A stretch of DNA of 64,000 bases, from assembly GCF_003014535.1 (NCBI RefSeq), contig NZ_PYGD01000001.1, positions 1,302,001 to 1,366,000 on the forward strand, written 5' to 3'. A model generated the notes under the pieces. That model searched no databases, was not told where the DNA came from, and saw nothing but the letters and a program-made list of their open reading frames with translations. Position numbers and translations under genes: made by a program. Below, one piece after another: positions 17,470-24,306 of this stretch. Position 1 is the stretch's first letter; each line of letters starts with the position of its first letter. This stretch comes from Taibaiella chishuiensis (lineage in GTDB: Bacteria > Bacteroidota > Bacteroidia > Chitinophagales > Chitinophagaceae).

Positions 17470-18801
17470 ATGAGTGATATTTCTTTTAGAGACCGGATCC
17501 AGAAAGGCATTTATAAAATTATAAATCCTTTCGTGCGGTTTTTGATCAAGCTGGGGCTGACTCCCAATGCAGTAACTACGATAGGGCTCCTGCTCAATAT
17601 CGGTGTAACGGTTATTTTTATTGTGGGGGCGGAGAAGGGCAACCGGGGCGAACTGGCTTATGTAGGCTGGGCCGGCGGACTCATCCTGTTTGCCGGTTTG
17701 TTCGATATGCTGGACGGGCAGGTAGCGCGTATGGGTAAAATGTCGTCGACCTTCGGCGCTTTGTACGATTCGGTACTGGATCGCTACAGCGAGCTGATCC
17801 TCTTTTTCGGCATCTGTTATTACCTGGTGGCCCACCACTATTTCCTCAGTTCCATTTTTGCCTTTGCGAGCCTTATCGGTTCTATGATGGTCAGTTATAC
17901 CCGTGCACGCAGCGAGGGCCTGGGCATCGAGAATAAAGGCGGGTTGATGCAGCGGCCCGAGCGGGTAATCCTGATCGCGGTATCTGCCATTGCCTGCGGT
18001 GTGGCTTCTGCTTTTGTAGCGGGCGACGGTAAAGTATTTGTACCGGGTATCCGCTTCCATGTTTTTGAATTAATGAGCATATTTACAATACCTATTACAG
18101 TTATGGCCATCATGACCAATATTACGGCCTTTAAACGCCTGTTCGATGCCAAAAAGGCGATGGACAAGCTGGATAAGGCAAAAGCAGCCGGCAATGTTTC
18201 CTCCAAGAAGATTGCAGCTACCCTCCTGTTACTTGCCGGCATTTTCTCGTTCCAGACGGGGCATGCCAAAAAAGATTTTATCGACGACGGCAGCAGGGTG
18301 GTGGTAGAAGCGGTAGATACTTTCCCGATCCCTAAGTTCGGCCCCAAAACGCAATTCTATGTACAGCGTACGCCCAATACCAATACCATCATGTACGAAC
18401 TGAACATAAAAAATGGTGTACTGGACGACGACAACCCGATACATGTATACTGGATCCGGTATGCAAATGGCGGAGGTATAGAAGAATTATCATATATTCA
18501 GCGTAAATTTGCCTACGGTCTTAAGGTAAGCAAAGTAGCCGAGGAGAAATATAAACTGCTCTTCGCGGCCTACGATAAGATTCCTTTTTACCTGATGAAG
18601 TCTACAGCAGGTATTTTCCATACCTACGTAGAGGTAAACGGCAAAATGATTGTCTTGAAAAGGATTTACATCCGTATCGACAAGGGCGGTACCTTCTGGG
18701 CGCCCAATGTAAAGTATGTCGAGTTTAAGGGTACCGAAGTTGCTTCCGGCAAAGAAGTGATCCAGCGGATCAACCCGAAATGGAAACCGCCTAAACAATA
18801 G
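17470..18801 (+). CDS. CDP-alcohol phosphatidyltransferase fused to DUF4833 (candidate phosphatidylinositol-phosphate synthase)
   Basis: 443 residues in two parts. Residues 1-230 are a CDP-alcohol phosphatidyltransferase with about six membrane helices and the full motif D82-G-x2-A86-R87-x8-G96-x3-D100-x3-D104, the metal and CDP-diacylglycerol site. After a basic linker, residues 246-266 look like a signal peptide or seventh helix (KKIAATLLLLAGIFSFQTGHA). Residues ~268-443 match DUF4833 and should face the periplasm. Together with inositol-phosphate synthase at 61157 and the Aur1-like gene downstream, the best substrate guess is inositol phosphate, giving phosphatidylinositol phosphate. Other head groups cannot be excluded. 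It is first of three genes (42-base gap to the next) under the palindromic operator. Confidence 0.8.
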   Translation: MSDISFRDRIQKGIYKIINPFVRFLIKLGLTPNAVTTIGLLLNIGVTVIFIVGAEKGNRGELAYVGWAGGLILFAGLFDMLDGQVARMGKMSSTFGALYDSVLDRYSELILFFGICYYLVAHHYFLSSIFAFASLIGSMMVSYTRARSEGLGIENKGGLMQRPERVILIAVSAIACGVASAFVAGDGKVFVPGIRFHVFELMSIFTIPITVMAIMTNITAFKRLFDAKKAMDKLDKAKAAGNVSSKKIAATLLLLAGIFSFQTGHAKKDFIDDGSRVVVEAVDTFPIPKFGPKTQFYVQRTPNTNTIMYELNIKNGVLDDDNPIHVYWIRYANGGGIEELSYIQRKFAYGLKVSKVAEEKYKLLFAAYDKIPFYLMKSTAGIFHTYVEVNGKMIVLKRIYIRIDKGGTFWAPNVKYVEFKGTEVASGKEVIQRINPKWKPPKQ

Positions 18802-18843
18802 GCATCCGGCCGGTGGCCCCGTTCCCGAGTTTTGAATTATTAA

Positions 18844-19485
18844 TTGAGAGCAATGAAAAAAAATTACGTTTCCAATTCTACCGAGTCTGTACGCATGTTC
18901 AAGAGCAATTTCCTGGAGGCTTTCTCCAAGGTGCACTGGACAGTACCCATGATCGCCTACCTGCCGGTGGTCCTGGTATCTGCTTACCTCGCTATTTTTG
19001 AAGCGCATACCAGCGTGTTACAGTTTATCGGCATGTTCCTGCTGGGCCTGGTGTCCTGGAGCCTGTTCGAGTATGTGCTGCACCGCTGGGTATTCCACTA
19101 TGTACCCAAAGCCAAATGGGCGTTGCGGTTACATTTTGTTTTTCATGGTGTGCACCACGATTACCCCAACGACGTAAAGCGCCTGGTAATGCCGCTTTCG
19201 GTAAGCATTCCGCTGGCGTTCGGCGTGTTCTTTGCACTGCGTGCTTTTATGCCTCCTGTATACCTGTATCCCTTCTTCTCCGCCTTTGTACTGGGTTATG
19301 TTTTTTATGATACCGCCCATTACGCCCTGCACCATTTTAATTTCAAAGGAGAATTGTGGAAGAAAATAAAGAAGCACCATATGCTGCACCACTATTCCGA
19401 TGCCTCTAAAGGCTTTGGCGTAAGTTCAGAATTATGGGACAAAGTATTTAATTCAGGCTTCCCCAAAAAAACGGTGAAAGACTGA
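18844..19485 (+). CDS. Fatty acid hydroxylase superfamily protein (candidate sphingolipid acyl 2-hydroxylase)
   Basis: 213 residues with four hydrophobic segments and the di-iron histidine clusters of the FA2H/Scs7 and sterol desaturase superfamily: VLHRWVFH, FHGVHHDYP, DTAHYALHH and KKHHMLHHY. In eukaryotes the closest pattern hydroxylates the alpha carbon of ceramide fatty acids at the membrane. Here it lies between a CDP-alcohol phosphatidyltransferase and an Aur1-like protein, with gaps of 42 and 31 bases, which supports a role in making hydroxylated ceramide lipids. Exact position and substrate of hydroxylation are inferred, not shown. Confidence 0.82.
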   Translation: MRAMKKNYVSNSTESVRMFKSNFLEAFSKVHWTVPMIAYLPVVLVSAYLAIFEAHTSVLQFIGMFLLGLVSWSLFEYVLHRWVFHYVPKAKWALRLHFVFHGVHHDYPNDVKRLVMPLSVSIPLAFGVFFALRAFMPPVYLYPFFSAFVLGYVFYDTAHYALHHFNFKGELWKKIKKHHMLHHYSDASKGFGVSSELWDKVFNSGFPKKTVKD

Positions 19486-19516
19486 ACTGATAATTACAGA
19501 ACTTCTAAAAATTAAA

Positions 19517-20491
19517 ATGTCCGTTTTACAAAGAATAGGTATCGCGCTGGCGATCAGCGCCGGTTACCTGGTACTTTCCTACTTCCTTATCGGGTTCCGC
19601 CCGGAGCAGATCTTTATCTCAGGCCTCTTCACCGTACTGTATGCCGGTACCAAGGGTACCCGCAATTTTGTGCTGGGCTTGATGCCCTTCATCATTTTCT
19701 GGGTGTTGTTCGATTATATGAAGGCCTTTCCCAATTACCGGTATAACACCGTGCATATCGGCGACCTGTATGCGCTGGAGAAGAAACTGTTCGGTGTGGT
19801 ATCGGGCGGCCAGCTGATGACGCTCAACGAATACTGGGAGCTGCACCATGTGAAGTTCCTGGATGTGGTCACCGGCTTTTTTTACCTCTGCTGGATGCCG
19901 GTGCCGATCTCCTTTGCCGCTTATCTTTTCTACAAGCAACGCCGGGTAGCATTGGAGTTTTGTTTAACCTTCCTGTTGGTCAACTTCGTGGGCTTTGTGG
20001 GGTACTACGGTTTCCCTGCCGCGCCGCCCTGGTATGTGCATTTGCACGGCTTAGCCTTCGATCCGCATACGCCTGGTAATGTAGCCGGCCTGGCCCGTTT
20101 CGATAACTTTTTCGGTGTTTCTATTTTCCATGGCCTCTATGCCAAAAGCTCCAATGTATTTGCGGCCATGCCTTCGCTGCATGCCTCCTATGCCCTGGTT
20201 TCGGTTTATTACGGGCTGCGCTACAAAGTGGGCCGCGGACTAAATACCTTCCTGGTCCTGGTGGCATTGGGTACCTGGTTTGCGGCGGTATATACCAACC
20301 ACCATTACCTGCTCGATGTACTTGCGGGTATTGCGGGGGCGCTTATCGGTATCTTTATCTTCCGCAGCATACTGTTGCGTATACCTAAGTTCCGCGCTTT
20401 TATGGATGCGTATTACAAGCAGGTGTCTTACCAGTTCAAGATCCGAAGAAGACCAGAAGGCCAATTATCGCAGCAGCCAATGCAGCAATAA
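19517..20491 (+). CDS. PAP2 superfamily protein, Aur1-like (candidate inositol phosphorylceramide synthase)
   Basis: 324 residues with about seven membrane helices. The motif YYGFPAAPPWY (about 163-173), then AAMPSLHASYA with His222, then YTNHHYLLDVLAG with His263 and Asp267, is the pattern of the Aur1/IPC-synthase branch of the PAP2 family rather than of simple phosphatases. Such enzymes move a phospho-inositol head group from phosphatidylinositol to ceramide and release diacylglycerol. The operon partners (CDP-alcohol transferase, fatty-acid hydroxylase) fit. Its last 56 bases overlap the 3' end of a convergent diacylglycerol-kinase-type gene. A phosphatase or another transferase activity remains possible. 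Confidence 0.78.
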   Translation: MSVLQRIGIALAISAGYLVLSYFLIGFRPEQIFISGLFTVLYAGTKGTRNFVLGLMPFIIFWVLFDYMKAFPNYRYNTVHIGDLYALEKKLFGVVSGGQLMTLNEYWELHHVKFLDVVTGFFYLCWMPVPISFAAYLFYKQRRVALEFCLTFLLVNFVGFVGYYGFPAAPPWYVHLHGLAFDPHTPGNVAGLARFDNFFGVSIFHGLYAKSSNVFAAMPSLHASYALVSVYYGLRYKVGRGLNTFLVLVALGTWFAAVYTNHHYLLDVLAGIAGALIGIFIFRSILLRIPKFRAFMDAYYKQVSYQFKIRRRPEGQLSQQPMQQ

Positions 20492-20789
20492 GTACGGCGG
20501 CCGCACTGATATCCTTTACCTGTTTAATTATGGGATGCTGTTCCCTGGATACCAGGTTGCATAACCGTTCTATAGCGGTGTTGAAGCCTTCGGCCATCCA
20601 TACCAGCGCTATGGCGAGTGCAATAAAACTCCATTGTGTTGTGGATAGTCCGCGCCATTGCCCGGCTGCAACCACGACCAGGGTGGCCAATACATGTATC
20701 CACATATTGTGTTCCGTAAAGAGCAATGCTTTCAGTCCTGCAAAGGCAAAGCGAAAGCTACGTGCCCTGGCCCTGATAAACTTTTTCAT
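20436..20789 (-). CDS. dgkA: Diacylglycerol kinase family protein (DgkA type)
   Basis: 117 residues, the small trimeric membrane kinase type, with three helices. Key blocks are FAGLKALLFTEHNMWIH, AEGFNTAIERLCNLVS (the E-x-x-N-T-A-I-E active-site signature) and KDISAAAVLIAA. The family phosphorylates diacylglycerol or undecaprenol at the inner membrane. The 3' end overlaps the Aur1-like gene by 56 bases tail to tail. If that neighbour releases diacylglycerol, this enzyme could recycle it to phosphatidic acid; the undecaprenol-kinase alternative is equally open. Confidence 0.88.
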   Translation of the reverse strand: MKKFIRARARSFRFAFAGLKALLFTEHNMWIHVLATLVVVAAGQWRGLSTTQWSFIALAIALVWMAEGFNTAIERLCNLVSREQHPIIKQVKDISAAAVLIAALAAAIIGLLVFFGS

Positions 20790-20850
20790 AACGCCGGTTT
20801 TAGTCCGGTATAAAGGTCGGCATAATCCGAGATACCAGCCGGTCCTAAAT

Positions 20851-20888
20851 ACAAAGCGTGCAGCTACCGGTGTAGCTGCACGCTTTGT
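20851..20888. terminator. Bidirectional hairpin between the dgkA and PNGase-like genes
   Basis: A perfect 17-bp inverted repeat with a 4-base CGGT loop lies 22 bases past the stop of the PNGase-like gene. There is no long T run, so strength is uncertain. Confidence 0.65.
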
Positions 20889-20910
20889 ATATGCGGTATG
20901 CGCTGGCTTT

Positions 20911-22257
20911 TTAGTTTCTTACCACTTTACGCACCAGGGTCGCTTCATTTTTAAACAGGATGCGGGTCCAGTATACACCGGCTTCCAGCGACGACAGGTC
21001 GATCTTATCGGTATTATCGGCAGTCATTACCTGCTGACCCAATACGTTAAACACGGTGATACGCTGCACCCGCTCTTCGGCGGTAATGGTCAGGACGCCA
21101 TTGGTCGGGTTGGGGAAGAGCTGGGCATTGATGGTCGTATTCGGTGTTTCTTTTACACCCAGTACGCCCTGTGTTTTACCCTGCAGGTATACCGAGATCG
21201 GGAAATAGCCTTCGCCATTGGCAAACACGGCACTGGGTACCCTTATGCCAAAGCTATGGCTGCCTGCTGCCACAGGACCGAGATTGATCGTCCTGATAGG
21301 GATTACATCGCCCGGGCACCAGTTGCTGAACGACTGCCAGGTAGCATCGCTGCGCGGGTTAGCGCCGTAGATGCCATTGCCCTGGGTATTGTACTTGCGG
21401 AAAGGTTCGCAGCTGGTACTGCCTGGTTTATAGGTCAGTTTCTGTACACCGTCGAAATAAATAAAATGATCGCGGCGGTTGTACTCTTCTCCGTTGGCAT
21501 TGGCGCCGTGGTTGGAGGTGATCAGGAACAGCGTGGCATCGGTAAGGTTGCTGGCTACGTTGAAATTGATCGTACGGGTAGTCTTACCCACCGTGTCGGT
21601 AGCCGTGCTGTCGTAGTTGTTCAGGTTCTTTTTAAAGTTCAGGGGTATCAGCACATTGTTATTCTCCACAGGCATATTACCGCTGGTTTCGAATTCGAGG
21701 GTACCGAAAAACACATCGTTACGGCCGGCGCATCCCGGTACTTCGTTATTGGCGGCATAGGGTACGCCAAACAACTCGAGCTCCGCCCAGATATCGTAAT
21801 TGGCAGTAATGCTGCTTTCTTTAAGCAGGTGGGCCACATTGCCGATATTGTACTGGTAAGGTACGGTATCGGGCTGTTTGTTCTTGTTCATGAACGGGGT
21901 AATGTAACGGCCGATCTCGATACGGCTTACCTGCGACGGGGTATAGGTGGTAGCACCCTTCGGAACCAGGGCCAGGTTTACATTGCCGATCCTGTCGTAG
22001 TTATCGCAGGAGGCTTTAACGATTACCCGCATAATGAGGTTGTCGCCTATGGATTGCAGCTCCTGGTCGGTAAGCTTGCGGGCATAAAGGTCGTTGCGGT
22101 GACGGATCACGTTTGCCGGTACCGGTTCTGTTACCGTAGCGGCATAGCCATCATAAAAAAGGATCTTATCGAAAACCGTAATCTTCGTTTGGGCCAGTGC
22201 CTGCTGTCCCGTCCATGTACACAGTGCGGCAGTTAAGAGTAGTAGCGCTTTTTTCAT
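20911..22257 (-). CDS. PNGase F-like secreted peptide-N-glycosidase with T9SS sorting domain
   Basis: 448 residues. The signal peptide ends near ALAQ (residue 23). The body aligns by eye with Elizabethkingia PNGase F: SCDNYDRIGNV carries the equivalent of catalytic Asp60 (here Asp88), YDIWAELE of Glu118 (Glu159), and NGEEYNRRDH of Glu206 (Glu258). NWCPGDVIPIRTINLG matches the conserved second domain. The last ~75 residues are a type A T9SS domain (LFPNPTNGVLTI ... GVYWTRILF). It should be exported and cut N-glycans from glycoproteins outside the cell. No other glycan-use genes are adjacent. Two direct repeats lie upstream at 22371-22409. Confidence 0.87.
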   Translation of the reverse strand: MKKALLLLTAALCTWTGQQALAQTKITVFDKILFYDGYAATVTEPVPANVIRHRNDLYARKLTDQELQSIGDNLIMRVIVKASCDNYDRIGNVNLALVPKGATTYTPSQVSRIEIGRYITPFMNKNKQPDTVPYQYNIGNVAHLLKESSITANYDIWAELELFGVPYAANNEVPGCAGRNDVFFGTLEFETSGNMPVENNNVLIPLNFKKNLNNYDSTATDTVGKTTRTINFNVASNLTDATLFLITSNHGANANGEEYNRRDHFIYFDGVQKLTYKPGSTSCEPFRKYNTQGNGIYGANPRSDATWQSFSNWCPGDVIPIRTINLGPVAAGSHSFGIRVPSAVFANGEGYFPISVYLQGKTQGVLGVKETPNTTINAQLFPNPTNGVLTITAEERVQRITVFNVLGQQVMTADNTDKIDLSSLEAGVYWTRILFKNEATLVRKVVRN

Positions 22258-22370
22258 ATGTATATAATTGTAAAGACTTGCAAATTAGTTAAAAAACTAT
22301 ATCGCCGTTGCGTGTATCAGCCGGCCTAAGCGCTTACAGGCCACTTTTACACGCAAAATGCCCTTTTCCT

Positions 22371-22409
22371 CTATCATTATGTAGGGTAGGTATCTATCAT
22401 TATGTAGGG
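22371..22409. promoter_or_regulatory. Tandem 16-bp direct repeat upstream of the PNGase-like gene
   Basis: CTATCATTATGTAGGG occurs twice (22371-22386 and 22394-22409), 23 bases apart, about 115-150 bases upstream of the PNGase-like ATG. The two copies are identical and lie on the same face of the helix within about a fifth of a turn, as expected for a regulator binding as a tandem dimer. Confidence 0.45.
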
Positions 22410-22420
22410 GACAAAGGCGT

Positions 22421-22903
22421 TCAGGCAGCGGGTATCAGCAAGCGTTGCCGTACTTCGGCCAGGGGCTCGGGTACCAGGGCAAACCAGTCGAGGCGGTTGA
22501 GCGAAGGTATGGCCCGGCCCTGTTTCCAGGCTTTGCGGCAGGCCGCCCAGGATTCGGGCAGGATAACCAGGCCTACCGCCACGCTGAATACGACGGGCAG
22601 GGTAATACGGCCATTGGCGAGCATAAAGCATTGCAGGCAGACCTCCCCGGCCTCGCTGGGCGGGAAACCGAGCACCACATGTTTGATATCGTGCTTCTCG
22701 TAATGGGGCAACATATCCAGGTTGTTATCGCTGAAGAAGCGGTACAGCTCCCGGCCTACCGTGCCTTCCGGGTATTGTTGCAGCTGGGCCAGGGTATAGG
22801 GAAAATTATAGTTGCGGCGTACCAGCTTAAAATAGGGCAGGGCAATATCGTGGGCCAGCCAGATCAACAGCTGTTTCCGGAGTTTTTTGATTGTTTTTGT
22901 CAT
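22421..22903 (-). CDS. Coq4 family protein
   Basis: 160 residues, no signal peptide. YEKHDIKHVVLGFPPSEAGE gives the exact Coq4 zinc motif HDxxH-x11-E, preceded by GRELYRFFSDNNLDMLP. Coq4 acts in eukaryotic and proteobacterial ubiquinone synthesis. Bacteroidota make menaquinone, and mqnE at 36.9 kb points to the futalosine route here, so the role of this homologue is unknown. It is the last of three genes (membrane protein, winged-helix regulator, Coq4-like). It also has its own CTTTG-N5-CAAAG palindrome 10 bases before the ATG, like the first gene of the set. Confidence 0.72.
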   Translation of the reverse strand: MTKTIKKLRKQLLIWLAHDIALPYFKLVRRNYNFPYTLAQLQQYPEGTVGRELYRFFSDNNLDMLPHYEKHDIKHVVLGFPPSEAGEVCLQCFMLANGRITLPVVFSVAVGLVILPESWAACRKAWKQGRAIPSLNRLDWFALVPEPLAEVRQRLLIPAA

Positions 22904-22913
22904 TATAAAAGTG

Positions 22914-22928
22914 CTTTGTTTTTCAAAG
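22914..22928. promoter_or_regulatory. CTTTG-N5-CAAAG palindrome before the Coq4-like gene
   Basis: CTTTG TTTTT CAAAG, embedded in the longer context AAAAGTGCTTTG...CAAAGTATTTGAA. It nearly matches the site at 23906-23920 in front of the first gene of the same set. On the minus strand it includes TACTTTG, close to a -7 box. It is a candidate operator of the winged-helix regulator at 22946. Confidence 0.6.
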
Positions 22929-22945
22929 TATTTGAAGAAAAAAAT

Positions 22946-23245
22946 TTAGCTGATGTGCCGGATAATTTTTTCGAGTGCATCGAGGTGGGCGCGGAAAGCC
23001 TTTTCGCCGGCTGCAGTTACGGTGTATACCGTATTGGTCTTGCGGCCGATAAAGCCTTTGTGCACTTTAATGAATTTATGTTCTTCCAGTGTTTTCAGGT
23101 GAGTGGCCAGATTGCCGTCCGTAGCGTCGATCAGGGCTTTGAGGTCATTGAAGTTCATGTCTTCATTGACCATAAGCGCACTCATGATCCCGATACGGAT
23201 GCGGCTGTCGAATATCTTATTGAGCTGGTCTATTTCTACTCTCAT
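22946..23245 (-). CDS. Winged-helix transcriptional regulator
   Basis: 99 residues, one domain. FDSRIRIGIMSALMVNEDMNFNDLKALIDATDGNLATHLKTLEEHKFIKV is a winged-helix DNA-binding fold of the PadR/MarR-like group often paired with small membrane proteins in Bacteroidota. The wing is GFIGRKTNTVYTVTAAGEKAF. Its start overlaps the stop of the upstream membrane-protein gene by 4 bases, so the two are translationally coupled. Paired palindromes at 22914 and 23906 suggest it regulates its own operon and the Coq4-like gene. Confidence 0.88.
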   Translation of the reverse strand: MRVEIDQLNKIFDSRIRIGIMSALMVNEDMNFNDLKALIDATDGNLATHLKTLEEHKFIKVHKGFIGRKTNTVYTVTAAGEKAFRAHLDALEKIIRHIS

Positions 23246-23898
23246 TGCTGATCATATTTGCGCCACATGATAATGCCATACAGGATGTGCAACACTCCGA
23301 AGCCAAAGGCCCAAAGGTACAAACTCCAGACCCAACCCGAAACAAATAAGGCGATACAGCCCAGTATTATTTCCAGGATACCCAGGTAACGGATATCGCT
23401 GATGGTGTAACGGCTGCCGTTGAACAGGGCCATGCCATACAGGATCAGGCATACCGGGACTACATACTGCAGGTCGCCCTGGTATAAGAACACGAGGATA
23501 AGCAGGGCTGCCGCTGCTATCGGGATCATCATGCTGACGATCATTTTGCGGGAGGCGCTGTTCCAGATACTGATACCCTGTTTTTTGTTTTTCCGGTAAG
23601 TAAAATAATAACCGCCGGCCAGGGCTACCAGGAATACGACCAGTGCCAGGAGCAACAGGTTATTGATACCGGTATCGCGCGCCGTTGCGTGCTCCATGGG
23701 GGTATAGGCAGCAGGCTCGAAAGTGCCCGGACCCGCTGTTTGCAGCCACACATAAGCGATTGCCGAACCGGCAAGCGCTACAAGACCGGCCCATATACCG
23801 CTCCAGCCGCTCAGCGATAAAAGCCGGGCAGAACGTTCCATGATCGTGCGTATTTCCCTGAGGGTATCTAAGGAGGAGGCTTGTTGTTCTTGATGCAT
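23242..23898 (-). CDS. Hypothetical membrane protein
   Basis: 218 residues from the ATG at 23898 (MHQEQQASSLDTLREIRTIMERSARLLSLSGWSGI). A longer frame exists upstream but would run through the operator. There are five to six hydrophobic helices, a cytoplasmic N-terminal helix that may be amphipathic, and a KNKKQG turn in the middle. The N-terminal block EIRTIMERSARLLSLSGWSGI is shared by many small Bacteroidota membrane proteins encoded next to a winged-helix regulator. No function is known. Translationally coupled to the regulator at 22946. Confidence 0.75.
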   Translation of the reverse strand: MHQEQQASSLDTLREIRTIMERSARLLSLSGWSGIWAGLVALAGSAIAYVWLQTAGPGTFEPAAYTPMEHATARDTGINNLLLLALVVFLVALAGGYYFTYRKNKKQGISIWNSASRKMIVSMMIPIAAAALLILVFLYQGDLQYVVPVCLILYGMALFNGSRYTISDIRYLGILEIILGCIALFVSGWVWSLYLWAFGFGVLHILYGIIMWRKYDQQ

Positions 23899-23905
23899 AA
23901 AAGCG

Positions 23906-23920
23906 CTTTGAAATACAAAG
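23906..23920. promoter_or_regulatory. CTTTG-N5-CAAAG palindrome before the membrane-protein gene
   Basis: CTTTG AAATA CAAAG lies 7 bases upstream of the ATG at 23898. The flanking sequence (AAAAGCGCTTTG ... CAAAGTAATTGAA) matches the site at 22914-22928 over about 28 positions. Candidate autoregulatory operator. Confidence 0.6.
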
Positions 23921-23968
23921 TAATTGAAACTTCTGCTAAGCGGCAAATTTTTTTTCGGACGCACGCTT

Positions 23969-23991
23969 GTTCGTAGCGGGACGCTACGAAC
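23969..23991. repeat. REP-like perfect palindrome
   Basis: GTTCGTAGCG-GGA-CGCTACGAAC, a 10-bp perfect stem with a 3-base loop. It resembles the elements at 11951 and 12255. The surrounding 23945-24245 region has no gene I can support. A second GC-rich inverted segment (CTCGCAGCGCCGCGGCACTGCGAG) starts near 24092. Confidence 0.5.
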
Positions 23992-24245
23992 AGCCAGGCG
24001 CTTTTACCGGCACATCCGATCGGGCAAAAAAAGAACAAAGAAGCCTATTGTGCCCGGCCAAGCGATTCGTTTATACTGTTCCTGTTTTTTTCTCGCAGCG
24101 CCGCGGCACTGCGAGCAGATTTATTCCATCTCTGTTACCTCAACCGGGTTGTAACCTTGTTTTTACTTTAAAGTGCGCTCCTATAAACTCCGGCCGCAAT
24201 AATTCTGCTATGCTGTTGGTGGCGTCCGGTACGAACCAACCGGCA

Positions 24246-24279
24246 TAAAAAACATCCATGAAACGGGATCATGGATGTT
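24246..24279 (-). terminator. Terminator after murA
   Basis: Arms AACATCCATGA and TCATGGATGTT (11 bp) with a 7-base loop; on the minus strand the stem runs into a T tract. Confidence 0.85.
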
Positions 24280-24306
24280 GATGATAAGTTGATGGGTAAT
24301 GCGCCC

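Noticed and set aside
20530..22236. 568-codon plus-strand open frame
   Set aside because: It is antisense to the PNGase-like gene, whose motifs and signal peptide are clear. The plus-strand translation has no recognisable domain.
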